Of a stretch of 64,000 bases of DNA, positions 54,001 to 63,430 are shown in pieces. This stretch comes from Diplonema japonicum. Taxonomy: Eukaryota > Euglenozoa > Diplonemea > Diplonemida > Diplonemidae. The stretch is taken from positions 744,001 through 808,000 of the forward strand of contig OZ025659.1 of NCBI GenBank assembly GCA_964019335.1, written 5' to 3'. The notes under the pieces are model-generated. The model saw only the letters and a program-made list of their open reading frames with translations. It did no database searches and was not told the DNA's origin. The translations under genes and the position numbers were made by a program. Within the stretch, counting starts at the first letter, position 1, and every line of letters begins with the position of its first letter.

Positions 54001-54359
54001 CCAAGTCCTCGTTGCTCGTCACCACGGTATGCTCCAGCACCATTGCTCACTATCGCAGGATGACGCCGACTGCGACTACTTGAGTAAGCAAATGCATATT
54101 GAGATTTACACCCTATTCCCACCCGAACAGGTATGCCAGCGGAACATCATTATATTAACAGTTACCGCCTGGAGTCAAGCAGCCAAAGAAAATCTTCAGA
54201 GAATTCTATGTGATGTCCGACGGTGCCATCGTGGAGGCCCGCAAGAATCGTCTCCCGATAGCTGTCTCATCAGTTGTTGAGGCCATACAGCAAGACGCGT
54301 TGGAGGTAGCTAAAGTGTTTAAAAGAAGAAGTACAGCCGTGCAGCCCACCATATGCTGA
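51069..54359 (+). CDS. C2-like/EF-hand multi-span membrane protein, three exons
   Basis: Exons 51069-54026, 54059-54130 and 54162-54359 (introns 32 and 31 nt) give 1075 residues. A coiled coil occupies ~60-150. A beta-rich region follows at ~190-370 (VEVHISSVRGLKDKIPKGDYVMLVSKY) that looks like a C2 domain. Next come a Ser/basic linker and an Asp-rich acidic run (DSDDDDEDDDDK), then two EF-hands with intact loops DQDNDGVLSRDE and DADSDGRISKSE at ~575-640. About five hydrophobic helices fill 750-940, among them KFWFVILVFLIALYSQLYV and LFIVLISMTMNIGVIAMLIAF. The spliced tail is mixed charged. This suggests a Ca2+-responsive membrane protein. I do not recognise the family; it lacks an ion-channel selectivity signature. 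An alternative start is the ATG at 51111. This is the last gene of the + strand array. Confidence 0.68.
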
Positions 54360-55439
54360 TGCACAAGCGCATTAAAGCATTAAGGGCGTTTCATGCGAAC
54401 ATACATCCTAGTATTTGTTTAGTTAGTTATTATGTTTTGACATGCTTTATGAGACCATTCACAAGTGCACAGCAGGGAAGATGAGATTTAAAGAATACAT
54501 GGGAGTTTGATTTGGTAGTAAGGTGTCCGGCTGATATCTTCTTACCTGCAGAGACTTCGGAAAGCACTTCTGTAATAATAGTTATAAATGAACCACTGAC
54601 GTGCGAAGCAAAGGCTGGGGTGTGGGACAGAATAGGTGAACCGAAGTGAAGGGGCGGGGAAAGGTGAAGACAGAAGTGTTGGGGTGCACGACAGGGTAAT
54701 AATGGGAAACACAGGGGGGGGAGGGTTCACTAGTACTCTTTGTTGGAAGATAGAAGATCCAAGAGTACTGTGCAGGGGATGGTAGCTGGACCTACACAGC
54801 ATACCTGGAGATATCTACTGGACGTGCAAAGAGTATGAATCTGTATGAAAGGAAACGATGTACGCTACGGCAATTTTACGAAGGTTCAATTTCACGTTTC
54901 TTTGGGTTTCCTTTGTTGTAATCGAAAATGTGTGCATAACCTGTGGCAAAGATCTTGGGTTGGGATTTCTGATAAGATAGCCTTCCTTGTTTCTTGGGAA
55001 GGTACATACCTGATTGGTGTCTGGCCTGATCAAGTAGGGTGCCGACATATCAACGGTCCTTGCATTGCACTTCGCTTGGAACGTTGGTAGGGGCTGGGCT
55101 TGCCTGGCTTCCACAATGAAATTTTTGGTAGCGGTGGTGCTGCGCTTGCGCAAACCCACCTTTCTTTTTTTTGTTTTGTTTTTCTCAAACATTTGACGTT
55201 GCCCAGCCTCCTGAGATGCGTTATAACATGTGAGTAAGAAAATGAGTATAATTCTTTACTTGAGGGCACAAATTCCGACAGATCCTGTTGTGATATTTGT
55301 ACCGCGTACTGTGAAAAGAAATAAAAGATTTGAAAACTAAAAGTGTGAAAACAACAAAGTGTGCTGATGCGCGCTCACGGTGCGTCATCTGCCCGTCCCA
55401 GAGCACATTCCTTCAGTAATCGAAGATTGCTAATCAAGA

Positions 55440-55904
55440 TGAGAGGACGCAGAGAGAGGGGAGCGAGAGGGAGGCCCTGGTGCAGGCGGTCTCCGTCACG
55501 AGGGCGGAGTCCCTAGGGATGATGGCGGCCAGGCTAGCCCGGCAGGAGGAGGCGCAGGCTCAGCAGCGAGGCCCGCACGCAGCAGATCCTGCGCAAGATG
55601 GAAGATGATTTATTGAGGCTAGAAAGGGAGTCTTACCGAGAACGAGGACAGCGAGGTACGATACGAGCTAGAGAGGTACGTCCAGTACCACAGGCAAACG
55701 GAGGTCCACAAACACGAAGTGGATTCGACGGTGGCCTGTCTTGTCCTGCAGTTGGGTTTGATTAGAGAGATCGGTACACTTCCCGCGTCGCAGCATACGG
55801 TCAACGCAATGTCAAAGGTCACGGCGACGATCAGGTACCTCCTGGAAAGGTTGGAAGTCCGGATCACCGGTCTGGAAGACGGTTATCTAGCCGTTCAGGA
55901 GTAA
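55440..55904 (+). pseudogene. Frameshifted coiled-coil protein remnant
   Basis: Three neighbouring + frames each read as charged, helix-rich protein for a stretch and hand over to the next. One carries RLARQEEAQAQQR (~55520-55570), the next QQILRKMEDDLLRLERES (~55580-55630), the third YELERYVQYHRQTEVHKHEV and on to EDGYLAVQE before TAA at 55904. The switch points lie near 55570 and 55635. Composition is GC-richer than the array genes and closer to the retrotransposon at the right edge, so it may derive from a mobile element. No family recognised. Confidence 0.45.
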
Positions 55905-56847
55905 ACAAGAGCGACGCTCAAAGGCGAGGAAATGAGCGGAGGACAAACTCAAGGAGGCTTGTTTTTCTTCCTGTTTAAAGAGAGGTGGACGACCAACAGC
56001 ACAAAAACGACGCGGAATCAGGTTTTCTGTTAGCATACTGATCTTTCCAGTCTGATATGCTGGAGGTCGGTACCAGAGTCAAAGTTACTCGGTACTGTAC
56101 TGTCCTGTGAAATAAAATAACCACTGGATTTGCTGAAAAAAGAACTTTCCAAGGTTTTGAACCCCTGCTGCGATGACACGTCTTGCATTAGGCCACGGAA
56201 TGGATATGTTTCGTTTTCTTTCACAAACCGCTTACAAAAAGAAAATAAGCCGTGATTGGGAGACGAAGTAAGCAACGGCCCACCGCAGTGCGTGTCCTGG
56301 GGGTGCCGCCCCCCCCCCCCCGAAAAAAACGTCCCGAAGTAAACCCAACTTCCGGTCCTTTGCTTTATTTGAATCGAGGTATTTAAGGGGTCGAATATAC
56401 ACACACACATGAATGTAAGCCCACCCGTGTGTGTGGTGGCTGCCCATTCTAACTTACAATCATTTCAGCTACCTCCCTGTGGTGGTCCTGGGCAACGTGC
56501 ACGGCTAAGAGCTTCCCTCTTGTTGTGTGGGGTGGGAGCGAAGACGGTCTGTTTGGCACAAGCTGCCATCGGGGCACTGGGAGCAGGGGTGCGGTGGAGC
56601 GGAGCCAGGGAGCGTTCGTGCTGATCCCCCGACCGGCCCTATCCCCTTCCTCTCACGAGCAGGCCCTGTCGCTCCATCACGCTGGCTGACGCCAGCACCG
56701 ACGCCGACGACAACCGGGGCCCTCGACATGGGCAACTTAAAAGAGTAGAGTCATCTTTCCCCCCATTTATTCCCAAAACCTCAGGTCTTTTCTGTTTCTA
56801 TTCCTCCATTTTCCCCTTTTGTCCCCTGCACTTCTCCAACTCATAGT

Positions 56848-56912
56848 GGGTTCAATTCCAGTTGGTTCTTGTTCTCGTGTTGCGGATCGTGGTGTCCCCC
56901 ATGGTTAATGGG
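56848..56912 (+). promoter_or_regulatory. B-box-like and A-box-like motifs upstream of U2
   Basis: GGGTTCAATTCC at 56848-56859 is close to the tRNA B-box consensus and TGGTTAATGGG at 56902-56912 close to the A-box consensus, lying about 120 and 65 bases before U2. No full tRNA folds around them. In trypanosomes U-snRNA genes are transcribed by Pol III using such boxes of neighbouring tRNA-type elements, but there the boxes point the other way. The order B then A on the same strand is therefore unlike that model and could be chance. Confidence 0.3.
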
Positions 56913-56969
56913 CAAGTAAAAGGAAAGGGTTTTTATTGTTGTTTTGGTGTTGCCTTATTCTGAGAGGGC

Positions 56970-57160
56970 ATACCTTCTCGGCCTTTTGGCTAAGATCAAG
57001 TGTAGTATCTGTTCTTATCAGCTTAATATCTGATACAGCACCTCGTGTGCTGCGATATTAAACTAATTTGTCGTTGGGGGTGGCAGGTAGCTCAGGGCAA
57101 CCTGAGTCTGTCCACAGGTGTTGCCCTGGAGCTGCACAACATCCAGGAGTGGCACACCCT
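56970..57160 (+). ncRNA. U2: U2 spliceosomal snRNA
   Basis: The 5' part reads ATACCTTCTCGGCCTTTTGG then CTAAGATCAAGTGTAGTATC and TGTTCTTATCAG, which is nearly identical to U2 from animals, plants and fungi. It includes the branch-point recognition element GTAGTA (57002-57007). Stem IIb-like AGCACctcGTGTGCT and the Sm-site-like TAATTTGTCG (57064-57073) follow, and a 3' hairpin pairs CAGGGCAAC (57093-57101) with GTTGCCCTG (57120-57128). The 3' end is set at about 57160 from the sequence before the T-run and is approximate. U2 pairs with intron branch points in the spliceosome; it would serve both the cis-introns seen here and trans-splicing. Confidence 0.95.
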
Positions 57161-57167
57161 ACTCTTC

Positions 57168-57173
57168 TTTTTT
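57168..57173 (+). terminator. T6 run, possible Pol III terminator of U2
   Basis: Six T directly after the U2 3' region (CTTCTTTTTTAAAA). A T-run is the standard Pol III stop. Most eukaryotes make U2 with Pol II, whereas trypanosomatids use Pol III, so this fits the latter. T-runs are common in this genome, which weakens the argument. Confidence 0.4.
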
Positions 57174-58710
57174 AAAATCCACTAACTCAAACGCATAATT
57201 CACGTTGTTAACTTGGTAAAACCGCACTTCGCATTTCCGCAATAGGTACACAGAGTGCGTCCTGTCCTCGAAATCAACCAAAGAAGAAGGACCGTCTGGA
57301 CTTTTTTAGGGCGAACCGACGGTCGGGCAAGGCCGCCGTTCATGCGCTAGCTGAAGAACACCGAGCGGTCTGGAGGACAAATTCTCGCACACAAAACTAG
57401 CGACGGCCGGGGTCGTCGAAGCGGAGAGGGAGTGGACTCCAGAAACCATGATACGAGTATGCAGGCACGTACCGAGGAGCCTAAAACCGCGGAGGAGCTC
57501 GGGGATCACATGCGTTTTGTCCGGTTCGCCCTCATCCTCGACTTCGACAACACGTGGATCATGGCCAAGCTTGACTTGGAAGGCTGGAAGGCGAAGAGGG
57601 ACGTCGATAGACGACAACAGTACACGCGGCCTGGAAATAGGAGAGCCTTAAAGGATCACTACTCCATGGCGACTGACTGGCTGTTCTTCTCGACGCTGCA
57701 ATGGCACAACATCAGTTACTCCCGCCGTTTACCCGCGCTTGTGTTGTTCAAGCAACTTCTCAAGCTGCTTCTGAGCAGTTCATACTTTTTTAAATCCAGC
57801 GATGCATTGAGAGCACCCATGCATCCAAGGGGAAAATTCAGTCCTGGATGGTAGGCTCGAATCCAGACCCAGTGGTCTTTTCACTTTCGGAGGGCACAAC
57901 ACCGACCCCCCCCTTTTGGAAGGATAGAGAAAATCAGCCGGGATGTGTAGGCAGCATCCTGAAACACCCAGCTTTGGGGGGGCAAGCGACGATGTGGAAC
58001 TGGGTCGTTCCTGTGTGGGGATCGGAGGCGCAGTGTGCTGTGCTGATGTTCTGTCCTGGTTAGTCCGGTGTGCTCAGTGCAGGCTTGTCGCAAGACTCGT
58101 CGACACAGAGCTTGAAGAGGGACGAACCGGGCCAGGCTGGCCATCAGAGCAGCTCCTAGTTCCCGCAACGGACAGTTCCAGGATAGCAGAACTGAGCAGT
58201 GCCTGTGTCTCTGCCACTCAGACTACCTGAACCGCATCGCCCATCTTTTTTGCTTGCTTGCTTTTTTATATTGGTGAGAGTGGTTCAGCTACCGCCGCGC
58301 ATTTCAGTTCCGCGAAGTTGCGAATGTTGGGGACGCTGCCGAGAAGCGAGAAGTCCGAGATCACAGCGCCGTGGCATGGACAAGCTTCCCCAAAGACATT
58401 CCGGAGGCAGAAGTCTGCATCACGGGACAAGCGGGCCCTAGTCTCTAGAAAGACTCCAGCTGCAGCCGAGCCCCAGCAACAACCAAGGAGGGCGCTCGAC
58501 GACAACGGAGAGGTACAGATCTCAACAACGGCCACTACCAAGCAGTTGCTAGGAAGATCATGCACACCTCCTCCGGACTGACGGTGGGCGTCGTACTTTC
58601 GTGCAAAGGAATTTTGCTACTTTGTTCTTTTTGGTCTTCGTTATGTCTATCCTGATCGGACGTTTTCCCTGTGGTTTCTGGGCAAAAACAGCAGGGACAG
58701 CCACTTTGCT
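57174..58710. other. Gene-poor stretch with weak ORFs
   Basis: An ORF at 57432-57854 (+, 140 codons) starts with plausible protein-like text (TEEPKTAEELGDHMRFVRFALILDFDNTWIM) but has no acceptor, no domain and a low-complexity end. It could be a decayed fragment like 55440-55904. A second GC-rich patch at 58300-58580 is similar. No RNA gene seen. Confidence 0.5.
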
Positions 58711-59193
58711 GTGCTCTCTCGTGTTTGGCTTTGGGTGCCTCGTTCCACAACAATTAAAACTGTGGAACAAATAGCTAACATCACCAATACGATACGGTGC
58801 ACCGTGCATGTAGTTACTGATGTCTTTAGCCCGTACAAAAAGAAAATTCTTGAGTTTCCAGATTTTACAGGTGCATATGAGCTCAGGAGCACACCGGAGG
58901 GTGTATTTGCTACGTGCGCATCCACGAGCAAGAAAGAACTAAAGTACATCATCAAACTCGATGCAGACAGGGCAGAGAAAAGGCCCCCAGTCTGTGAATC
59001 TCGTGATGAGTATGAGGACGTTCCTGATAGCCTTCCAGGACTTGAAAAACGAGAAAGAATAGTACGGGTTTGCGGAAGTAACCAAATTACAAAAATACTC
59101 GACACCCCCCATGACAAGCCCAAAGCACCAAGTACACCTACGAATGAGCCTCTTAAAACCCCCCAAAATGCAGTAGAAGGCCTAATAGTATGA
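58711..59193 (+). CDS. Possible hypothetical ORF or gene fragment
   Basis: An open frame of 160 codons. From about codon 15 on it reads as an ordinary hydrophilic protein (FSPYKKKILEFPDFTGAYEL; TSKKELKYIIKLDADRAEK; Pro/Thr-rich end). The first codons are probably not translated. Directly after the stop another frame continues with a basic, NLS-like tail (KKKRDRPPSSSASQPQKIRK then TGA at about 59255), so a frameshift or an unseen splice is possible. It has no recognised family. It may be the far end of a broken gene. Confidence 0.35.
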   Translation: MLSRVWLWVPRSTTIKTVEQIANITNTIRCTVHVVTDVFSPYKKKILEFPDFTGAYELRSTPEGVFATCASTSKKELKYIIKLDADRAEKRPPVCESRDEYEDVPDSLPGLEKRERIVRVCGSNQITKILDTPHDKPKAPSTPTNEPLKTPQNAVEGLIV

Positions 59194-59255
59194 AAAAGAA
59201 ACGAGATCGCCCACCCAGCAGCAGTGCATCTCAGCCGCAGAAGATTAGGAAATGA

Positions 59256-60198
59256 AGGTTTCCACTTCCAACATCATTTCAGCCACCTTCTAGTAGTGAG
59301 TTCCGCTATTTCTTGCTATTGAAAGCATACTCTCTGACTTTACCAAAACCACTAAAACCCGATTTTGACCCTAAAACTGAATTTTTCATAGGTCAAAAGC
59401 ACTCTCGAGCGATTTCTGACCCGGGTTCTTTCCTCATATGGGCCGGGGAATATAGAGAATCTTTTTTTAAAGGGGGTGGCATGCCCAAAGATGCAACGAA
59501 AGTGTCAATTGGCCTCATTTTTTTTGGGGGGGGTTTGAAATCAACCCATATTAAAATCAGTCCAAGTCACGAAGTACATGTGGAGTCGCCCTCACAGAAG
59601 AGCCTTTTATGCACATCTTACTTGAGCAGACGTCAGACATGATATATCGACCAAATGATAATAATACAAAGATCCTTTCTTCATACGGAATTAAGGGCAC
59701 TAGTAAACAAGGGTGTTACAAGAAGTGTGCGGCTTTGCAGGAGGAAAGGTGGGGAGCTTGAGGCTGTACATTAGTGAGTACGCGACGTGTGGTTGTCTGC
59801 TGGTCAGAGGATGGGACATCCGTATCAGTAATCCATCTTTCGATAGGTCTTGAAATCGAAGGGTGACATGCAGATTACGCCTACGCTGGCGGTTTGTGTT
59901 ACGGTACAATAGTAATAGGCCAATTTTTGCTCGGTTCAGTTGTGGGGCAACTTGTATTGTAGGAGACTTCAAAATACCAGGGAGGAGCGAGTGGCCGCGC
60001 CAGGTTTGAGAAGGCCTGATTAGAGATGGTGACAGTGGCAATGCCAGCGACAGCAGCAGCTCTTAGTCAACAAAAGGGGGGGGCAACTTGTATTGTAACC
60101 TTTGTTTCCCCTCTCTTGTTGTACCCCTTGTTTCCTTTATGTACCTCGTGGTGAAGTAACTTCAGTGTGTCGTGAAATAATAACTATTTATATAACTC
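59256..60198. other. Intergenic, no gene seen
   Basis: Mixed-composition sequence with a G-run near 59525-59534 and several short ORFs on both strands, none with recognisable content. A 113-codon minus ORF at 59700-60041 has no supporting feature. Confidence 0.5.
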
Positions 60199-60281
60199 GA
60201 GCCGGGTTTTCAAGGGTGGGAGTGAAAATAATATTTTACATTATGTCACTCCCAGCTTTATTTTCACTCCCAGTTTACCTT

Positions 60282-60355
60282 GAATTAGGCCCAGGAGTGA
60301 AATAATGTTCGAGCGTGAAATAATGTAACATTATTCCACTCCTGGGCCTAATTTC
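60282..60355. repeat. Long imperfect palindrome/hairpin
   Basis: Left arm ATTAGGCCCAGGAGTG plus AAATAATGTT (from 60284) and right arm AACATTATTCCACTCCTGGG plus CCTAAT (to about 60353) pair over about 26 of 29 positions, around a loop of some 18 bases. It lies within the inverted-repeat element. Confidence 0.75.
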
Positions 60356-60532
60356 ACCTATTTCACCTATTTTTACAATGGGAAGCCGAAGGCAAAAGGC
60401 GAAGGGTACAAAGGCAGAGGCGTCGAAGATCATGAACGTTAGCTTGCCATGAAAAGCACCAGCACTTACGAAGCAGAGTGGCACCGCTTTTGCTCTTTTC
60501 ACAACTTCAGAACAACAAGATCGAAAAGCCCG

Positions 60533-60824
60533 ATGGAAGACGAGTTAGTATTGTATTTCCAAGATATGAAGGACAATTTGGGCAAGTTACAGCAAGATCA
60601 ACGCCATCATCCAACGAAACTTCGGTAAAAAAATGCAGAGCTTTCCCAGGGTTGCACTGCTTTTGAAGCGCTTTGAAGAAGGCCATGAGGTGAAAAAAGC
60701 TTCGGTGTTCAGTCAGGAACAAATGAAAGAGTATCTGGCAATGAAAATCAGCGACCCCTACAACATAGTGTGTCAGGCATATGCAGCTTGCATGTTTGCA
60801 GAACAAAAGAGTCGCACAAACTGA
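60533..60824 (+). pseudogene. Tyrosine recombinase (Crypton-like) N-terminal fragment, frameshifted
   Basis: One frame from the ATG at 60533 gives ELVLYFQDMKDN. At about 60572 a +1 shift leads into TIWASYSKINAIIQRNF, then ALLLKRFEEGHEVKKASVFS and QEQMKEYL before a stop at 60824. The run TxWxxYSxI...LLKRxxxxHxxKKAxxF(S/T)xEQ is what I know from the core-binding domain of Crypton tyrosine recombinases. The catalytic domain (R...HxxR...Y) is absent. The piece is therefore truncated and non-functional. Confidence 0.5.
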
Positions 60825-61109
60825 AATTTAGCGACTACACCCTGTAACCCAAATCCCACTTTTCACCTGTTGTAACCCTGTAACCTCCCACCCTTTCAAA
60901 CCCGGCTCTTGTCATCAGTAAAGTCATTACTTGTTGGCAGTAAATAGCATTAGTATCCCTCTGCAGAAAGTAACTGAAGAAAAAGGAGGGGTTTATGGTA
61001 CGATCTGTTATAATCTGACGATTATGCTGGAGCGAGGTCGGTATTGTCTTCCTATAATCCATGCAGATGTGTCACCACGCAGGCCCTTTTGGGTATCACC
61101 TCTTAAAAC

Positions 61110-61127
61110 TTTTTTTTTTTTTTTTTT
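61110..61127 (-). repeat. Poly-A tail of the retrotransposon (poly-T on + strand)
   Basis: A run of 18 T on the + strand lies at the 3' side of the minus-strand retroelement, as expected for the A-tail of a non-LTR element. It would mark the insertion end at about 61110. Confidence 0.55.
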
Positions 61128-61540
61128 CAAAATACCAATGCAGGGCCGCCATGGAGAGCAACACCTGAGAAAAGGGAAAAAAGGTGAAGGGAAACCATGG
61201 GGAAATAGGGAGGGCAAAGGACCAGGCTTCTGCAAGCAGGAGGAGCCCTGGTCCCCCACCAACCCGTGCTCTGCTTTGGGACAGCCGAAGAGGGCTGAAT
61301 TACATTATTCCCCAGTCAAGTGAGAGAAAAACGGGGGCCTACCTTCCAGCTGGATGTCCTTCTTTGGCTGGAACCTCCGGCGGAAAGCCCCCCCAGGGAG
61401 GTATTGCTCCTATTGAGCGAATCATTGGTGAGTGTGAAAAAAAAGGGGAAATGGGAAACAGTGAGAGGAAGAGGGGAAGGAAGGGAAAGGAAAGTGGGAA
61501 ACACAACATTTCATCTTACACACACACGCGGGGTGATCCC

Positions 61541-63430
61541 TTAGCGCAACACGGGGGTCGCGGGACCGGCGTCAAGAGAGACCGGAGGAGGGGGCGGCAC
61601 GTTTGAAGGTGCAGTGACGTCTGTAGACGCCAGGGATGATGGCGAGGTGAACAGTCCGGAGCGTGACCAGGCGAGCAGGCCAGACTCAACAATGAGGTCG
61701 TAGATCTGGGTCACGCGTCTCGACAGGGAGAACGCTAGGGAGGGAGTACCAGCAGGAGTGTCGATCGCCCCCCTCCCGATCACAGGGCACCCACCGACAA
61801 CATGCTCCCTGGACATCGGCGCGTGGCAGGCTGGGCACCGGAGCACACCCTTGTGCTTCCTGTTCGGGCCAGCAGTCTGCAGGAAGCCGAAGAAGAGAGC
61901 CGAGTGACCAATCCGCAGCCGCGAGATGACCGTTTCAGCCTGTCTGGGGAAGCCAAGGGGGAAGTGCGCGGACCGAAGCTCGGTCGCCACCGCGTAGTTG
62001 TGGGCGAGGGATGTTATGAGCTCCGCGGACCTCCGCACCACCCACCGTCGCACCATGGCCCTCACTGATCGGTAGTCAAGGGAGGGCCTGTCCTGCTTCC
62101 GCTTCGTTCCCTCCCCGGCCAGAGCGTCAGCCTTCTCGTTCCCGTCCACCCACAGTGGGAGGGCACAAACTGGAGGACCACCGGTGTCCCCTGCGTGCGC
62201 GCCGCGGACACCAGCCGGCTCCACGTCTGGTGGTCGAGCTTCTCCCTCTGTCGCGTTGGGCCAGCTCGCAGCTGCTCGACGAAGGAGAGGGAGTCGGTGC
62301 AGATCGACAGCGGGGACTTCGCCAGCGAAGGGTGTGTTTTTCGGAGGGTGGCCACCATATCCAGCGCCGTTTTCACAGCCATGCCCTGCCCGAAAAGATG
62401 AACAGAAGTCGTTGACGCCATGGCACACAGACACAGGGGTCAGGGGGGGAGGCAGCTGCAGATAAACCCCAGAGCCACCTTTCGCCTTCTGTCCGACCTG
62501 CACAACCGAGCCATCCGTGTAGGCATGGATGCCCGGGGGGAGGGCCGCAAGAGCAGCCTCGGCCGCCTTCCGCCTGTCCGCGTCTGGCGACGATCGCGTG
62601 ACCCCGCCGGGAAGGTCAGTCCTGAAGTCGACCATGCCTGTCTGCCACGGGGCCGCCAGGGGCGTAGCCGACAGGTACTCGAAGTGCACCTTTGGTTCCA
62701 ACCCGCATCGACGCAGTGCTTGGTAGCCAGAGCGCAGCCACCCACACCCCAGCCTGTTCGCCTGCTTCAGCTTGACCGTCTCCCTGTGAACCGGGGAGGA
62801 CTGCCAGCAGAAGGCCTTCGCCGTCATCGTCGCCGCAGCACCCTCCGCCATTCTTTCGAGGGGAAGCAGTCCTGCCTCAGCTAGGAGCTTGTACCCTCCG
62901 GAGCCACTCCAGCAGCCCGTGATCAGCACCGCCGCCTCCTGGTGAAGCCCAGCCAGGTCCTTCCTCCCGACATCATCGAGCCTGCTGTAGTAGACCCCCA
63001 TGCAGTAGCGCAGCAGTGGGAGGATGTACGTAACGTAGAGAGACCGCAGAGTGTCCCTCTTGCTGCCCCAGGACGTGCCAGACAAGAGCTTCGGCACCCT
63101 CAGCCTTTTGCTGGCCCGCCGTAGGATGTCCTGTGCGTGTTCACCGAACGTGAGCCCAGAGTCCACCGTAACCCCAAGGTACCTCGCGTGTTCAGACAGA
63201 GGCAGGGGACGGGCCGCAACGTAATCCACGTCGGGCCGTCGCACGGCTGCATGCATGTCCCGCACGCAGCGGATCCGCACACCACCCGCCTCCACAACCT
63301 GAAGGCCCGCCAGCTCCTGGTCCCCGGAGATCGTGCCATCGGCGTTCACCCCCAGGCCGAAGAGCGGGTTCTGGAAGGCACCTGGCTGAGGGGACTCGAG
63401 ACGAAGTGAAGTAGACCCCGAGACGTTTCT
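61541..63430 (-). pseudogene. LINE RT thumb/extension, RNase H and zinc-knuckle region, frameshifted
   Basis: The minus frame ending at 61541 carries the post-RT region (ARYLGVTVDSGLTFGEHAQD, LRSLYVTYILPLLRYCMGVY), then the RNase H start (HAYTDGSVV). Near 62390 the homologous sequence moves to a second frame (MAVKTALDMVATL, SICTDSLSFVEQL, LQFVPSHCGW) and near 62150 it returns (GNEKADALAGEG). The C-terminus has CPACHAPMSREHVVGGCP, the Cys/His motif of such elements. So the frame stays open for 602 codons only because two shifts compensate; part of the translated text is nonsense. Enzymatic function is unlikely. Confidence 0.8.

Larger units (their letters stand above)
54360..56969. other. Gene-poor region after the array
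   Basis: After the last + gene there is no gene with acceptor, start and length like the others. Short ORFs at 54815-55192 (-) and 56030-56410 (-) have no recognisable content. One island, 55440-55904, is a likely frameshifted pseudogene (listed). 56302-56330 holds a C-run. The B-box-like and A-box-like motifs upstream of U2 lie at the right end. Confidence 0.6.
60199..60908 (+). mobile_element. Inverted-repeat-bounded element with tyrosine-recombinase-like fragment
   Basis: The sequence GAGCCGGGTTTTCAAGGGTGGGAG at 60199-60222 is matched by its near reverse complement at 60885-60908 (two or three differences). The flanks outward keep weak similarity, so the true termini may lie some 20-30 bases further out. 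Inside, next to the left end, short GGGAGTGA/TCACTCCC inverted repeats and a large hairpin (60282-60355) recur. The right half carries a broken reading frame resembling the N-terminal part of a Crypton-type tyrosine recombinase. The size (about 0.7 kb) and inverted ends point to a non-autonomous DNA element. Confidence 0.5.

Noticed and set aside
54536-54560. CTTACCTGCAG as a possible U1 snRNA 5' end
   Set aside because: Only the short donor-pairing-like string matches; U1 loop I, the Sm site and a terminator are not found downstream.
56841-56925. tRNA gene around the B-box-like motif
   Set aside because: No A box in the correct place before it, and no acceptor or anticodon stem can be formed.
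57432-57854. 140-codon + ORF after U2 as a real gene
   Set aside because: No acceptor, no domain and a low-complexity end; kept only as a note in the gene-poor region.
59700-60041. 113-codon minus ORF
   Set aside because: No supporting feature; composition fits chance.
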